The notes under the pieces were generated by a model, which saw only the letters and a list, made by a program, of their open reading frames with translations, ran no database searches and was not told the DNA's origin. From Agapanthus africanus (taxonomy: Eukaryota > Streptophyta > Magnoliopsida > Asparagales > Amaryllidaceae): a stretch of 64,000 nucleotides of DNA. Position numbers and translations under genes: made by a program. Positions 35,086 through 45,800 of this stretch are shown here, piece by piece. The DNA lies in assembly GCA_030015575.1 (NCBI GenBank), contig CM057337.1, positions 293,222,044 to 293,286,043 on the forward strand. Reading direction: 5' to 3'. Within the stretch, counting starts at the first letter, position 1. The number at the start of each line of letters is the position of its first letter.

Positions 35086-36980
35086 TGTAAGTCGATGTAC
35101 AACACCCCACGACTTGCGGGGAGGCGGAAATATGAAAAACGATCATGTTCTTTGCTTAAACAACGACTAACCGCATGAATCGAAGCTAAACGATAACTAG
35201 CATCAAACATAGAAGTTCTAAACTACTATGTGAAGGGATTATACCTAAAGAACCATGTCCTTCGTCTTTATGAAGTCCACCTCCTCCTCGGCCATCTCCA
35301 AGTAGTAGACGATCCATCACGAGAGCTATACTCCAAGCTTTGCCTCTAAACTTGAGGCAACTCGGTTTCTTTAAGTGCTAATCAAAGTACCTAGATGATA
35401 TAGAGTGAAGGTTATGGATTAAGTAGTCTAACTAATCCTTGTACTCAACACATGAGAGGGGGGGATTAGGGTTTGAAGAGAGGAAGCTTGAGGAGAGAGA
35501 AGGTGAGAAGAATAATCAAATGAGAAAATGAGTTATCATAATATATATCAAGCATTATTGTTTTTCAAGGAAAGAAAAGAAAATGATTTACAACCATACT
35601 TGATAAATATCTTAGGGTGATTCATCTCCATGTGTCATTAAGCAATTATGAAGCATTAATGACATGGATGAATCATCCATATGACTCACTAATCTCATTC
35701 AATGTATATGCCATCTAAACCTCCTTAGTCACCATCTTCTAGAACCTTCTCGCGCAATTACGAGAACGCCCCTCCTATCCGTGAAAACACGGAAAAACTT
35801 TAGACTGTATAAATCCAATAACCGGATACTAGTAACTGGCTTAAACCAAAGCCGACTAGTAAAAACTGTCCGGATGTCGTACGTGCATAAACACACGTAT
35901 GCGTCCGAACCCTTGTCGTAAAACCAAACGACCTCTATATCGTTTCGCCTGGAGTAGGGAAACTCTCTGTGTCGGACTCTAGAGACTCGACTACTATGCT
36001 GGCAGTGGGTTTAACCACAGACTGCAAGCGGCACTAGCTGTACGTAACGGTCCCCAGGTAGATGTCGATAGGAAGGCCGATGAGGAAACCCGTCCGAACT
36101 CCTACTTAGTCTGATGTGACAATCTCCATACAGTCCGGTCCGTTCGTCTAAGACTATCGCATATCGGGCCTAGGTGGGCGGCAAGTGTCAGTCCCCTAAT
36201 AGCGGTATAAGTCGTTTCGGAGTGAAGCCCATTACACCCTGAGAAACTACTGGAACCTACCAGCAAATCTCACTTGCCCTGGTCAGGGACTTTGCGTAAT
36301 GGCTCTCTGACACAGCGCGATATCAACCCCCAATACCGGGAGAGACGATTCCTGTCTAACCACCACTGCCTCCGACTGCTCGGGACTGCACCTAACTGCT
36401 ACCTGTTTGCACGACTCCTTTGAGCCGTGGTAAGGTAGCAATCTAAGAACAGTGGGACACACTCGAGGCGAAGTAGCAGTGTCAAGTCTGCGGACTATGC
36501 TGTACTCATGTCACCTGGGAACTATTCACTGACGACTGGTATAAAACCAACCAACAGTTCCCTGTGAGTCCTGTCCGGTGTACCCGTAACCTAACGAGCA
36601 CCTACATACTATCTCCAGTACGACGTACTGACGGCTGTGGGATAGACCATCTCCCCAACTGGGATGAGAAGCATACACACTAGTCTACTCCGGAGTATCG
36701 ATGCCCTGTCTCGATAATCCAACGACTAGGGACCTGAATAAGGATGTGCTTATAGACTACCCAGCCCCCAATAGTGTGACTGCCATCACAACGCTGGTAG
36801 TCAAGCAAGATCCTAAGAGCTCTATCAATACGTTTACTCACATATTAAGATAGAAAAAACAAATAGCATACTACCATGTTTAGCAAGACTGTTATATACA
36901 TGTGAATATACCAAGCTTCCATTAAGTAATATACAAACTAGTATGATACAATAATGGCCCCTAGGGCATATACACTAACA
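35086..36980 (-). repeat. C 5' LTR
   Basis: 1895 bp, aligned throughout with 27227-29110 apart from small indels (for example an 11-base addition near 35570) and scattered substitutions. It is followed by the TSD AGCCA. Confidence 0.94.
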
Positions 36981-36985
36981 AGCCA

Positions 36986-37085
36986 GTCACCACCCGAGTT
37001 TGAATCCTTCGAATTTCTGGATGAGTTACCTGAACCATCCAACTCGGTCGCTTACGCTCATTTTGAAGCTTTGATGGAATCCTTT
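36986..37085 (+). pseudogene. Gypsy linker island between C and the CACTA element
   Basis: About 100 bp of gypsy pol between two insertions. It reads PEFESFEFLDELPEPSN in the same frame as the protease before it and the RT after it. It represents the acidic linker between protease and RT. It ends at the CACTA target TTT. Confidence 0.85.
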
Positions 37086-37117
37086 CACTACTACAAATAG
37101 GGGTTGCCCCTACGGAT
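37086..37117 (+). repeat. CACTA left terminal inverted repeat
   Basis: 32 bp matching the right end with one mismatch (position 15). Confidence 0.95.
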
Positions 37118-37290
37118 AAAGGAATCCGTAGGGGCAACGTTTTATTGCCCCTACGGATTAATCCGTAGGTGCCCACTGTTGTCCCTACGGTTTTCTATAT
37201 TTTAATTTAAAAATATTTAATCATAATTTGTTGTTTGGCCCTACGGTGGCGCAAACAAAGAACCTACGGCTAAGTACGTAGGGGCATGTA
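37100..37290 (+). repeat. Left subterminal palindromes of the CACTA element
   Basis: About four copies of CCCCTACGG or its complement, two of them as facing pairs separated by a few bases (37109-37135, 37147-37170). Such motifs are binding sites for the TnpA-type protein in En/Spm. Confidence 0.85.
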
Positions 37291-37360
37291 TACGGGTTAA
37301 TAATAAAAAAAAAAGGCACAGAAAATCCCTCATCGTTCCTAAATTTTTCTTCTCTCTTAT

Positions 37361-37525
37361 TCTTCCCGCGTCTCGATCCCGATCTCGTCGGCCATCGACG
37401 TCCTCATCCTGACCTCGCCACCGCAACCGTGCTTGACTCGTCGACTTCCACGTCGCAACCGTGCTTGACTCGTCGCCGATCGCATCGTCGACTACTGGCC
37501 TCCTCCGTCGTCTCCTCCACCGCGG
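37361..37525 (+). other. Possible non-coding first exon of the CACTA transcription unit
   Basis: A GC-rich patch in AT-rich surroundings. It contains a 21-bp direct repeat (CGCAACCGTGCTTGACTCG at about 37424 and 37456) and ends in a donor-like GCG/GTTAGT at about 37524. In En/Spm the first exon is GC-rich and untranslated; the assignment here is an inference. Confidence 0.35.
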
Positions 37526-37599
37526 TTAGTAAATTTCCAATTTTTACTTCTAATTTAATACTTTTATTTCCCTCTTTTGATGATGTTAGGGGTAGGGTT

Positions 37600-37975
37600 C
37601 AGGGATCTGGGTTCGGGTAGGGGTGGCATCGGGTCAGTTAGGGTTAGGGTTCGATTGGGGTTGGGGTTGGGGTTAGGGTAAGGGATTGGTTGGGGCCGGT
37701 TGGGGTTGGGGTTGGGATTAGGGTTCGGTTGGGGTTGGGATTGGTGTTGGCCGGGTTGTGGTTAGGGTTAGGGTTCGATTGGGGTTGGGGTTGGGGTTAG
37801 GGTAAGGGTTTGGTTGGGGCCGGTTGGGGTTGGGGTTGGGATTAGGGTTCGGTTGGGGTTGGGATTGGTGTTGGCCGGGTTGTGGTTAGGGTTAAGGGTT
37901 AGGGTTAGGGTTATGGTATTTAGGGTTAGGGTTAGTGTTAGGGTTAGGGTCATGTTTAGGGTTAGAGGCTATGGT
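37600..37975 (+). repeat. Telomere-like G-rich minisatellite inside the CACTA element
   Basis: Runs of GGGGTT and GGGTTA with a 124-bp unit repeated twice (37637-37760, 37761-37884) and then shorter TTAGGG tracts. The plant telomere repeat TTTAGGG is only sporadic. The sense strand is rich in GGG runs and could form G-quadruplexes. The long minus-strand frame here is low complexity. Confidence 0.85.
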
Positions 37976-38240
37976 TAATTTGGGTTAATTGCAGTGTAGG
38001 GTTAATTTGGGTTAATTAGTGATAATTTGAAAAGGTTAGGGTGTTGATTAGGCTTAATTTGGTTAATTTGGGTAAATTTGGTTAAGTTTGGGTTGATTAG
38101 GGTTAATTAGGTTAATTTGGGTAAATTGGGTTAATTAGTGATAATTTGTGTTAGGGTAACAATTATGGTTAATTATGGTTAATTAGGTTAATTTGGGTTA
38201 TTTAGGTTTATGGTGCACTAATTTATTTAGTAGGATACAC
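37976..38240 (+). repeat. AT-rich TTAATT/GGTTAATT degenerate repeat
   Basis: Short imperfect repeats of GGTTAATTTGGG and TTAATTAGG continue from the G-rich tract with loss of G runs. Nothing else is visible in this interval or up to 38375. Confidence 0.7.
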
Positions 38241-38382
38241 TAGTTCATTACAATAGGATACTCGATGACAACATAAACGTACAACTTTACCACAAACGCA
38301 AGAAAAATTTACCCTAAACATGAAATTTCGAACTCTTAATAACGAAACGTAAACGTAAAACTTATTCACGTTAAATGTTCAA

Positions 38383-39660
38383 GTTAAAACCAATATATGA
38401 TACTCGATGATGATATGAAACCTTCATATTCCCATCGATACCCGTATATGAAACTAAAAGCGCCACTTAGTCCCCGTCTATCGGTTAACATACGTGCGAT
38501 GCTCGTCGTGACCTAGAACTATACGAAGGTTGTTAAATATCGGACAGTATAGCTCGATACTAACAACCGTCGTATAGTCTACGCGACGAGAAAATTCAAT
38601 CATATGGTAACCCATAGATTTGTCCCGTGTGGACAAGTTAAGAATGTATAAAGCAAACGCCTTCATTCACTTGTGTTTTCATCCGTTTCGAGATATTTCG
38701 TCGGTACCTTTCCGCTGGTTCTCCGTGTACAAAGATAGATTAGATGTTCATTTCAACGTTGTTTCACAGATTTGAAATGATTATCTATTCTATTACAGTG
38801 TACTCGGAGAACAGCGGGGAGGTGCTGCCGAAATTTACTCGAAACGGTTGAAAGCACAAGTGATGGGCGTTCGCTCTATACATTCTTAATGGGATAGAAG
38901 CCTACCCTCGACAGCCGGAACACATACATACAAACGCATAATTAGAGAGCGACTCGAGATGTTCGGGTTAAAACCAATATATGATACTCGATGATGATAT
39001 GAAACCTTCATATTCCCATCGATACCCGTATATGAAACTAAAAGCGCCACTTAGTCCCCGTCTATCGGTTAACATACGTGCGATGCTCGTCGTGACCTAG
39101 AACTATACGAAGGTTGTTAAATATCGGACAGTATAGCTCGATACTAACAACCGTCGTATAGTCTGCGCGACGAGAAAATTCAATCGTATGGTAACCCATA
39201 GATTTGTCCCGTGTGGACAAATTAAGAATGTATAAAGCAAACGCCTTCATTCACTTGTGTTTTCATCCGTTTCGAGATATTTCGTCGGTACCTTTCCGCT
39301 GGTTCTCCGTGTACAAAGATAGATTAGATGTTCATTTCAACGTTGTTTCACAGCTTTGAAATGATTATCTATTCTATTACAGTGTACTCGGAGAACAGCG
39401 GGGAGGTGCTGCCGAAATTTACTTGAAACGGTTGAAAGCACAAGTGATGGGCGTTCGCTCTATACATTCTTAATGGGATAGAAGCCTACCCCCGACAGCC
39501 GGAACACATACATACAAACGCATAATCAGAGAGCGACTCGAGATGTTCGGGTTAAAACCAATATATGATAATATGAAACCTTCATATTCCCATCGATACC
39601 CATATATGAAACTAATTAAAAGCGCCACTTAGTCCCCGTCTATCGGTTAACATAACGTGC
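38383..39660 (+). repeat. 584-bp tandem repeat, two full units and a partial third
   Basis: Units 38383-38966 and 38967-39550 are almost identical; a third stops near 39650. Each full unit contains a 248-bp foldback (38640-38887, 39224-39471). A 62-codon minus-strand frame is repeated in both units with two changes. I do not recognise it and it overlaps the upstream region of the foldback. Confidence 0.9.
38640..38887. other. Long imperfect foldback, first copy
   Basis: Left arm from AAGAATGTATAAAGC and right arm ending ATACATTCTT pair along about 115 bases with roughly three quarters identity by eye, around a short loop near 38757-38772. The second copy is at 39224-39471. The transcript would form a long hairpin suited to Dicer-like processing. 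Confidence 0.75.
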
Positions 39661-39921
39661 GATAATTTATTCTTTTCAACGACAAACGCACACACAAAGC
39701 ATATACATGGATTTTCTCCTTTGTCAGTAACTATCCCGTTCTTATATTTCTCAATATAGTCAGCATAACCTACAATTTATATGTTATTCAGTCTAACATG
39801 GCCCATGAGTACGTCAGAGTTAAGGACTGGATGTATGTGGATTGGAAACAACGTATGCAACCTAAGTTTGTCGCAGGGGTTGCTGCTTTCCTTGAATTTG
39901 CACGAGCACATAATAAGATCA

Positions 39922-42190
39922 TGTTGGAGATAGTGCCCTCAGAGTCAATTATTGGATCACAGGTACGTGATTGCAATGATTGAGGGAGGACCTATCCCGG
40001 TAGGACAGTCTTACTCGAGATGATAGTATGCTATCTGGTTTACCTTTATCATCGTGTACTGCTTTAGGTGACATGACACGTCGCTATTACACGTTGATAG
40101 AGCCCTTAGGATTCTTGCTTGACCACCAGCAGTATGAGGGCGATCATATAAGTGGGAGCTGGGGGTCTATAAGCTTATCCTTAAAAGGTCCCTAGTCGTG
40201 GGAGTTTCGAGACCGGGCATCGATACTCCATTAGTAGACTAGTGTATACAGTCGAGACCCCGACGAGGGGCGGTGGCCGGTCTCACAAGCCACTGTTGTC
40301 AGTTGGATCACCTAAGATGTATACAGGTGCTCATTGGGTTATGAGTACACCGGACAGGACTCGCCGGGAACATGCTAGTTGGTCATATACCAGACGTCAG
40401 ATGGCAGTTCCCTGGTGACATGTGTGCCGGTTAGTTCATCGACCTGGGGATCGTCATTTGTCTCGTGTGAGTTCCCACTGTACTTTGATTACTACCCTAC
40501 CACGGCTCAAAGGAGTCGTGCAAACAGGTTTTAGTTGGGTACAGTCCCGAGCCACATGGAGGCAGTGAGCGTATCTTCAGGGGTTCGTCTCTCCCGGTAT
40601 TGGGGGTGAGGTCGTGCTGTGTCTAGGAGAGCCATTACACAAAGTCCTTGGCCAAGGCAAGGAGATTTACTGGTAGGTATTCCAGTAGTATCTCAGGGTG
40701 TTCTGGGCTACACTCCGACACGACTTGTACCGCTTTTGGGGGTCTGACTTTTACCAACCCCCTAGGCCCGCCATGCGATGCTCATAGACGAACGGACCGG
40801 ACTGCACGGATATTGTCACTGACAGGCTCAGTTGGGTGTCGGGGTGAGCTTCCTCATCGACGTCCCTTTTGGTCAATAGCTGGTGGCCCGTCACGTATTG
40901 GCATATACCTCTGACGTGCTAGTGGTTAAATCCACAGCCATAGTATGGACGAGTCTTTAGAGTCCACCACATTTTCAGTTACTCAGCTTTCGGGCGAAAG
41001 GTTGTAGAGGCCGTATGGAGATATGACAGGGTCCGATCAGATACGTGCGGTATTGCACGGATCAGGATCGGACAGTCTGTACTATAGGCCGTATGGATAT
41101 ATGGCAGGGTTCGATCAGATACGTACGGTATTGCACGGATCAGGATCGAACAGATATTACTAGGCGGTTTTGCTATAAGCCGGATCCTAGTATAGTACAG
41201 TGTAGATTTTGTCTCTTTGCATTTGTATTTCGGTCGAAATACAGATGCGGGTGTGTATGCACAGTATCGGGGTTTTCCCGTAATTTATTACGGGACCAGT
41301 TTTCTGGAGTTGCCAGTTTGCTTTCCGTTTCGGCCAATTTCCATTGTTCCGTTCATTGGCCGAAGATTGGTGGAGGAGGGCTTATTTGCATTGTTGCAAA
41401 TAAGTATTTGTGGAGGGGGTATTTGCTTATTGTTGAATCATGATAGCCTCTCATTGACCTTGACTTCTAGCTTCATGATTGCTTGACTTTTAGTGATCAT
41501 CATGGTTGTTGATGATGAGTTTGGTGATGATGGTTGGATGAGTGTTGGTTTTGCTTGTGATCATTACTTGATATCATAACCATTCCTTTCTCCCTCTCTT
41601 TTGATTATGGTTGTGGTTTTTGATTTTTTTTGTTTTTAATATATCACTCCCTCACTCCATGCTCTTCCCCTCACCTCTTTGGCCGGCCACTTAGGATTGG
41701 GGCTGTCCAAAAATTGTGTGGGTGTATCTTTGGTTCATATCATGCTCCAAAATACCCACTAGCTCCTCCACATTGTTCTTGTTTCATCCCTCCACCAAAT
41801 GGCATCTCCACTACCCCAAAAGGAGACACAAGTTCTACTACACATTCTACAGCGAATCTTGGGCACGTCGAGTAGCCGGCTTCGTGCCCGAGTTGCCTCG
41901 GCATAGAGGTGGGAGCCCGTAAACGAAGAAGGCGATGTGGTGCACTTCCGGCGACGAGGAGGAGACGGGACTTTTCCGCAGGAGATCGGATTGGAGATGA
42001 AGACCGGAGGACTTGGATCGTCGGTATATCTCTATTCCCATTCTTGTAGATAGCTTAGACTAGTTAATGGTTCGATCCGGGTTATAGTGCGCGGTGGTGC
42101 CGGTTTGCTAAGTCCGCAAAAATTTAAGTTATTCACCGCTTCCGCATTCCGGCGTCGGATCGACGGCCGGGGCGCCGCCGTGCACTTAAA
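39922..42190 (+). repeat. B3 5' LTR
   Basis: TGTTGGAGATAGTGCC onward. Two tandem hairpins lie at 41031-41073 (arms GTCCGATC/GATCGGAC) and 41109-41151 (GTTCGATC/GATCGAAC). Further hairpins are at 41277-41294 (CCCGTAAT/ATTACGGG), 41329-41364 (CGGCCAAT/ATTGGCCG) and 41381-41404 (CTTATTTGCA/TGCAAATAAG). Confidence 0.95.
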
Positions 42191-42191
42191 G

Positions 42192-42204
42192 TGGTATCAG
42201 AGCC
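42192..42204 (+). promoter_or_regulatory. Primer binding site of B3
   Basis: TGGTATCAGAGCC, one base after the LTR; initiator-Met tRNA primer. Confidence 0.92.
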
Positions 42205-44500
42205 TCGCCATTAACTTCGTCTAGCTTTCGTTTGATGTGTTTTGCTTTTCCGATCGACCAAAATTCCAAAATCTATGTTTTTGTGCACATCAGTTTTCTG
42301 TTAAGATTTTTTGGTGTCCAAAAATTTTTCAGGTGGTCTCAGAATGATGTGCAGGAAATTCTAAGCATACTGGAAAAATTCGACACTGTGATCTCTCCTC
42401 ATGAGCGCGGAACCGCGGCCTCACCTCTATATTGGGCCGCGGATCCGCCGCAGTGTGGAGAGGTCAGTGGGCCATCTTTTTCCAGTGGGCTTCAGGGTAG
42501 TAATTAGGGGTTTTGGAATATTAAAATTGGGCCAATTATTTCTGTGAGTGCTACAGTATTGCTTGGGGGCCCACTTGTTAATTTTTGGTCAATCGGAAAA
42601 TTTTAAACACATTTTTCACAGTATTTACATTATATCTGCGACCGTGAATGTCACTCGATCGGTAAATCCGGTCTAACTGCTATAGCCTGGTTAGACGGAT
42701 TTGCGAACGTGATTTTCACGTTGATGTTCTATGTATTTGCTGTGATGTTGCGGATCGGTCGTGGGGGATAGCCTGGATGCAATGCTAGTACTGTTGTGGT
42801 AGTATTATGTACATTTGATATTGCGGGGCGAGCGTCCGACATGTGGACTGCCGTCACTGCCTGTTTGTATTATTCTTTTGGGGCACGACCTGGTTGCGGT
42901 CGATGTACCCGTTGTATGTATATTTTACTTTCTGTACTAGATTACCCCGCGGTGGGGTGCACGGATGGCCGGGTTCTAGAGGGCAACAAGCCCGCATCTC
43001 ATGGCATTGAGACGAAGGGGGCTTCACTCTAGGATTGGCAGGGCTATTCGCCGCACTCGTAGGGGGTACAGGTTTGACCCAGGAGGGGTGCCCAAGTTAC
43101 CGGATTCCGTGAAGTGCTGGGTGGTCCATTCACGGCGCTGAAGGGGGCTGCCTCGCTTCAGGTTTTGGCGGGTGACTTGCCGCGCCCGTAGGGGTCTAGG
43201 ATTTCATTGCGCAGGCTATCCGCACGACCAGGGGAACGTCGGGTTTCAGTAGTGGCTCTGTGAAACCCGGGGATCCCAGATATCTGTATTGTTTCTGTGA
43301 TGCTGTACATTTCTGTGATGTTGCTTTTTTATTCACGCCTTGAGTGAATATAATATATTGGTATATATATTAGTAGATGTAGTATATGTTTTGCATCCGC
43401 GCTAGTCCAGTCCCCGCTCTGTCGTTAGTAAGCTAACCTAACGGGTAATGACGGGACCCAGTGGCGAATGCGGATGGCATATACGTACATCAGTATATTT
43501 TCGTTCTTTTTGGTGTGATCAATTGATGGGACTGCATTGATTCGGATCAATGCAAGTTAAAAACAAACCTAATCTGATGTTGTTGGAACACTTTTTCAAA
43601 AAGCTGTTATTGCAAGGACGTTCACTTTTGTTTTGCATTGTGGTATTCATTTGGAATATCCTGCTCCTCAGTCGACGAGGCAAGGGCCGAGATCCCTTCA
43701 CCGGGAGTGACCCCTTGGACAAAAGTTTGCGTCAGGGCATTAACTTTACTATAGCCGATTACTTTTGCTTTGCACCGTGGTATTCAGTTGGAATATCCTG
43801 CACCCCATTCTACGGGGAAAGAGCCGAGATCCCTTCACCGGGAGTGACCTCTTTAGCGAAGGTTTTCGTCACTATATTTTCAAAAAGCTATCCGTTCCTT
43901 CAACGATATCAAGTTCATTACGTTAAAGGTTTTCGCCAGAAACCATTCGTAGCCCTCCGTCGTTTCATATGGGTAGTCAATAGTATTCAAGCTGTGTTTG
44001 TTGGCCAAAGTCAAGGCACAGTGTTTGGTAGCTGTTGGTTATTCATATGCAGCATAGATAGATGCGTTGGTTTGGAACAGTCGTACTGCCTTGTTGGCCA
44101 AAGTCAAGGGTATGTACGGGTGGATTCAAAACAACCTGGAGAATGACGGGTAGAACTTGACATGTGACTTATGATTTGTTGGCCAAAGTCAAGGTCATAA
44201 GAGCATGGGGCAGAAATCACATCGGGAGTTTCAAAAGAACTGAAACTTGCCAGATATGCGCATACCTTCTGGAGTGTGATAGCGTGAGCGGATTCCGTCA
44301 CGTTATCATGCAATGATAGTTGGATCCCGATTCCCACTGATGAGTTGGTATACTCCTCGAGTGACCCCGACTAATTCTTCTTTCAGGTTTGGAGGAGAAT
44401 TTGAGGTACAGTGGGAGATTTCCAGATTAGATAAATTGGTAACCATTCTGATCTAGGTTAGAGTGCACGCTGAGTGTTTCTTTTCTCTCTCTCTTTGGCA
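42205..44500 (+). other. Structured untranslated leader of B3
   Basis: GC-rich hairpin 42405-42451 (214 bases from the LTR), GGGGTGC-type repeats 42940-43250, conserved block around 43395-43480 with palindrome 43422-43443, duplicated CCCTTCACCGGGAGTGA motif (about 43694 and 43830), and three TTGGCCAAAGTCAA hairpins (43992-44021, about 44084-44115, 44168-44201). The 198-codon frame at 43550-44146 runs through the duplicated motif and two hairpins. It is not kept open in B1 or B2, so I do not call it a gene. Confidence 0.72.
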
Positions 44501-45800
44501 GCGACCATTGACCCGACCTTAAGACTTTGACTCAGTGACCAAGTTAACCGAACCTTCTTAAACACCGGCTTTTGGATTGTCAGAGTTGCAAACCTCATTG
44601 CCACTCCTACTTTTACCCTTTTCTCCAGGACACCCCGTATTACTACGAACGTCCACTTCCCTTGGACAAAACCATCGTATGGTTAGATACGAACTCGAAA
44701 GAATTTATTCGAGGATGGTTTCCGGTTCTGGAGAAAACGGATGGGATTATTCAGTTGTCTTTTCCTTTTACCCTCTCTCAGGTTACGAGTACTCCTTGGT
44801 TTAGGGGTAGTACACCTATTACGCAAATTGGATTGTCTTCTTCCAAACCTTAGGCTGGTGCCGACCGGTAGGGAATGAAGAAAACCAATTAGCATAACGA
44901 TGGTGTGCAGAAGGTATTAAGTTCAGACAAAGAAAGGGATTAGTAAGAGGGCAAAGTAAATTGCAACAGGTATTCACGACCAAACCAATTATTCGTTCGC
45001 CAATCCTAAATCACCTTTGTATTTCTCCAGGACACTCCGTATCGCTACGAAGATCCACAGTTTATTTGGATACTCCATCGTATGGTTATATACGAACTCG
45101 AATGGAACTTGTTCCAGTTCGGGGATGGATTCTGGTTCAGGAGAAATAGGAATAAGGTTTATTCGGTTGTCTTTTATCTTCACCCTCTCTCTCATTGCGA
45201 GTGTTCCTGGGATGCGGACAGTACACCCATTATGCTTATTGGATAGTCTTCTTCCAAACCATAGGCTGGTGCCGAACGGTAGGGAAGGAAGAAAACCATT
45301 TGGCCTAAAAGGGTGTGCAGAAGGTAAAGACTAAAGACATATGAAGGGATTTGGAGAGGTGGCAAAGAACTATACGGTTACAGTCGTGAATCTGGAAGAG
45401 GCATTACTAGGAATACCAGAATACCCTACGGAACATTTCAATGTTTCAGTTTCACTGTGTAATGTTAAAGGAAAACTGATTTCCCGATTAGATACTTACT
45501 CCAGGGTATGTATTTACCAGGTACGATTCTCACATCTGTATGGTTTTACAGATGATGAGGGGGAGTAAGTTATTGGGAATTGGGTGATTATCCTCATTAT
45601 ATCGGGATTCGTTGTAATCGGTGATATTTGAGGAGATCATCTGGGCTGTTTGCCGGTCGGCAAATATTTGGTTTTGAATATCCGCTGTTATGCACCAATT
45701 TCAAATTGATATATCTGTACGTCTATTTCCATAGAGTGAGATATACCTTTTGATATTATGTCGATGACATTTACCTATATCAGTGGATGGTTAGGTAAGG
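44501..45800 (+). repeat. B-specific insert with direct repeat pair, unrecognised
   Basis: Two similar units of about 400 bp (about 44575-44960 and 44975-45330) sharing TCTCCAGGACAC, CCATCGTATGGTTA, TACGAACTCGAA and GTCTTCTTCCAAACC. A further open stretch of 75 codons (45341-45568, MKGFGEVAKNYTVTVVNLEE) has no family I know. The insert is placed where gag and protease should be. Confidence 0.6.

Larger units (their letters stand above)
27227..36980 (-). mobile_element. Copia LTR retrotransposon C, structurally complete, coding-defective
   Basis: LTRs at 27227-29110 (1884 bp) and 35086-36980 (1895 bp). The perfect TSD AGCCA is at 27222-27226 and 36981-36985. PBS and PPT are intact. Gag and pol are recognisable along their whole length but carry several stops and a changed RT catalytic residue. 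In the parts I compared the LTRs differ by a few percent, so C is clearly older than B1 and B3. Its LTR blocks and leader structures are shared with A and B, making a C-like element the natural helper for them. Confidence 0.95.

Noticed and set aside
37600..37975. Interstitial telomere or chromosome end
   Set aside because: The repeat type is not the plant TTTAGGG and the tract lies well inside the CACTA boundaries.
38478..39250. 62-codon minus-strand frame repeated in both 584-bp units as a gene
   Set aside because: The repetition is explained by the tandem duplication; length and lack of domain do not support a protein, though I cannot exclude it.
43550..44146. 198-codon open frame in the B3 leader, with a related 124-codon frame in B1 and B2
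   Set aside because: It crosses the duplicated leader motif and two hairpins, is not kept open at full length in B1 or B2, and has no recognisable domain.
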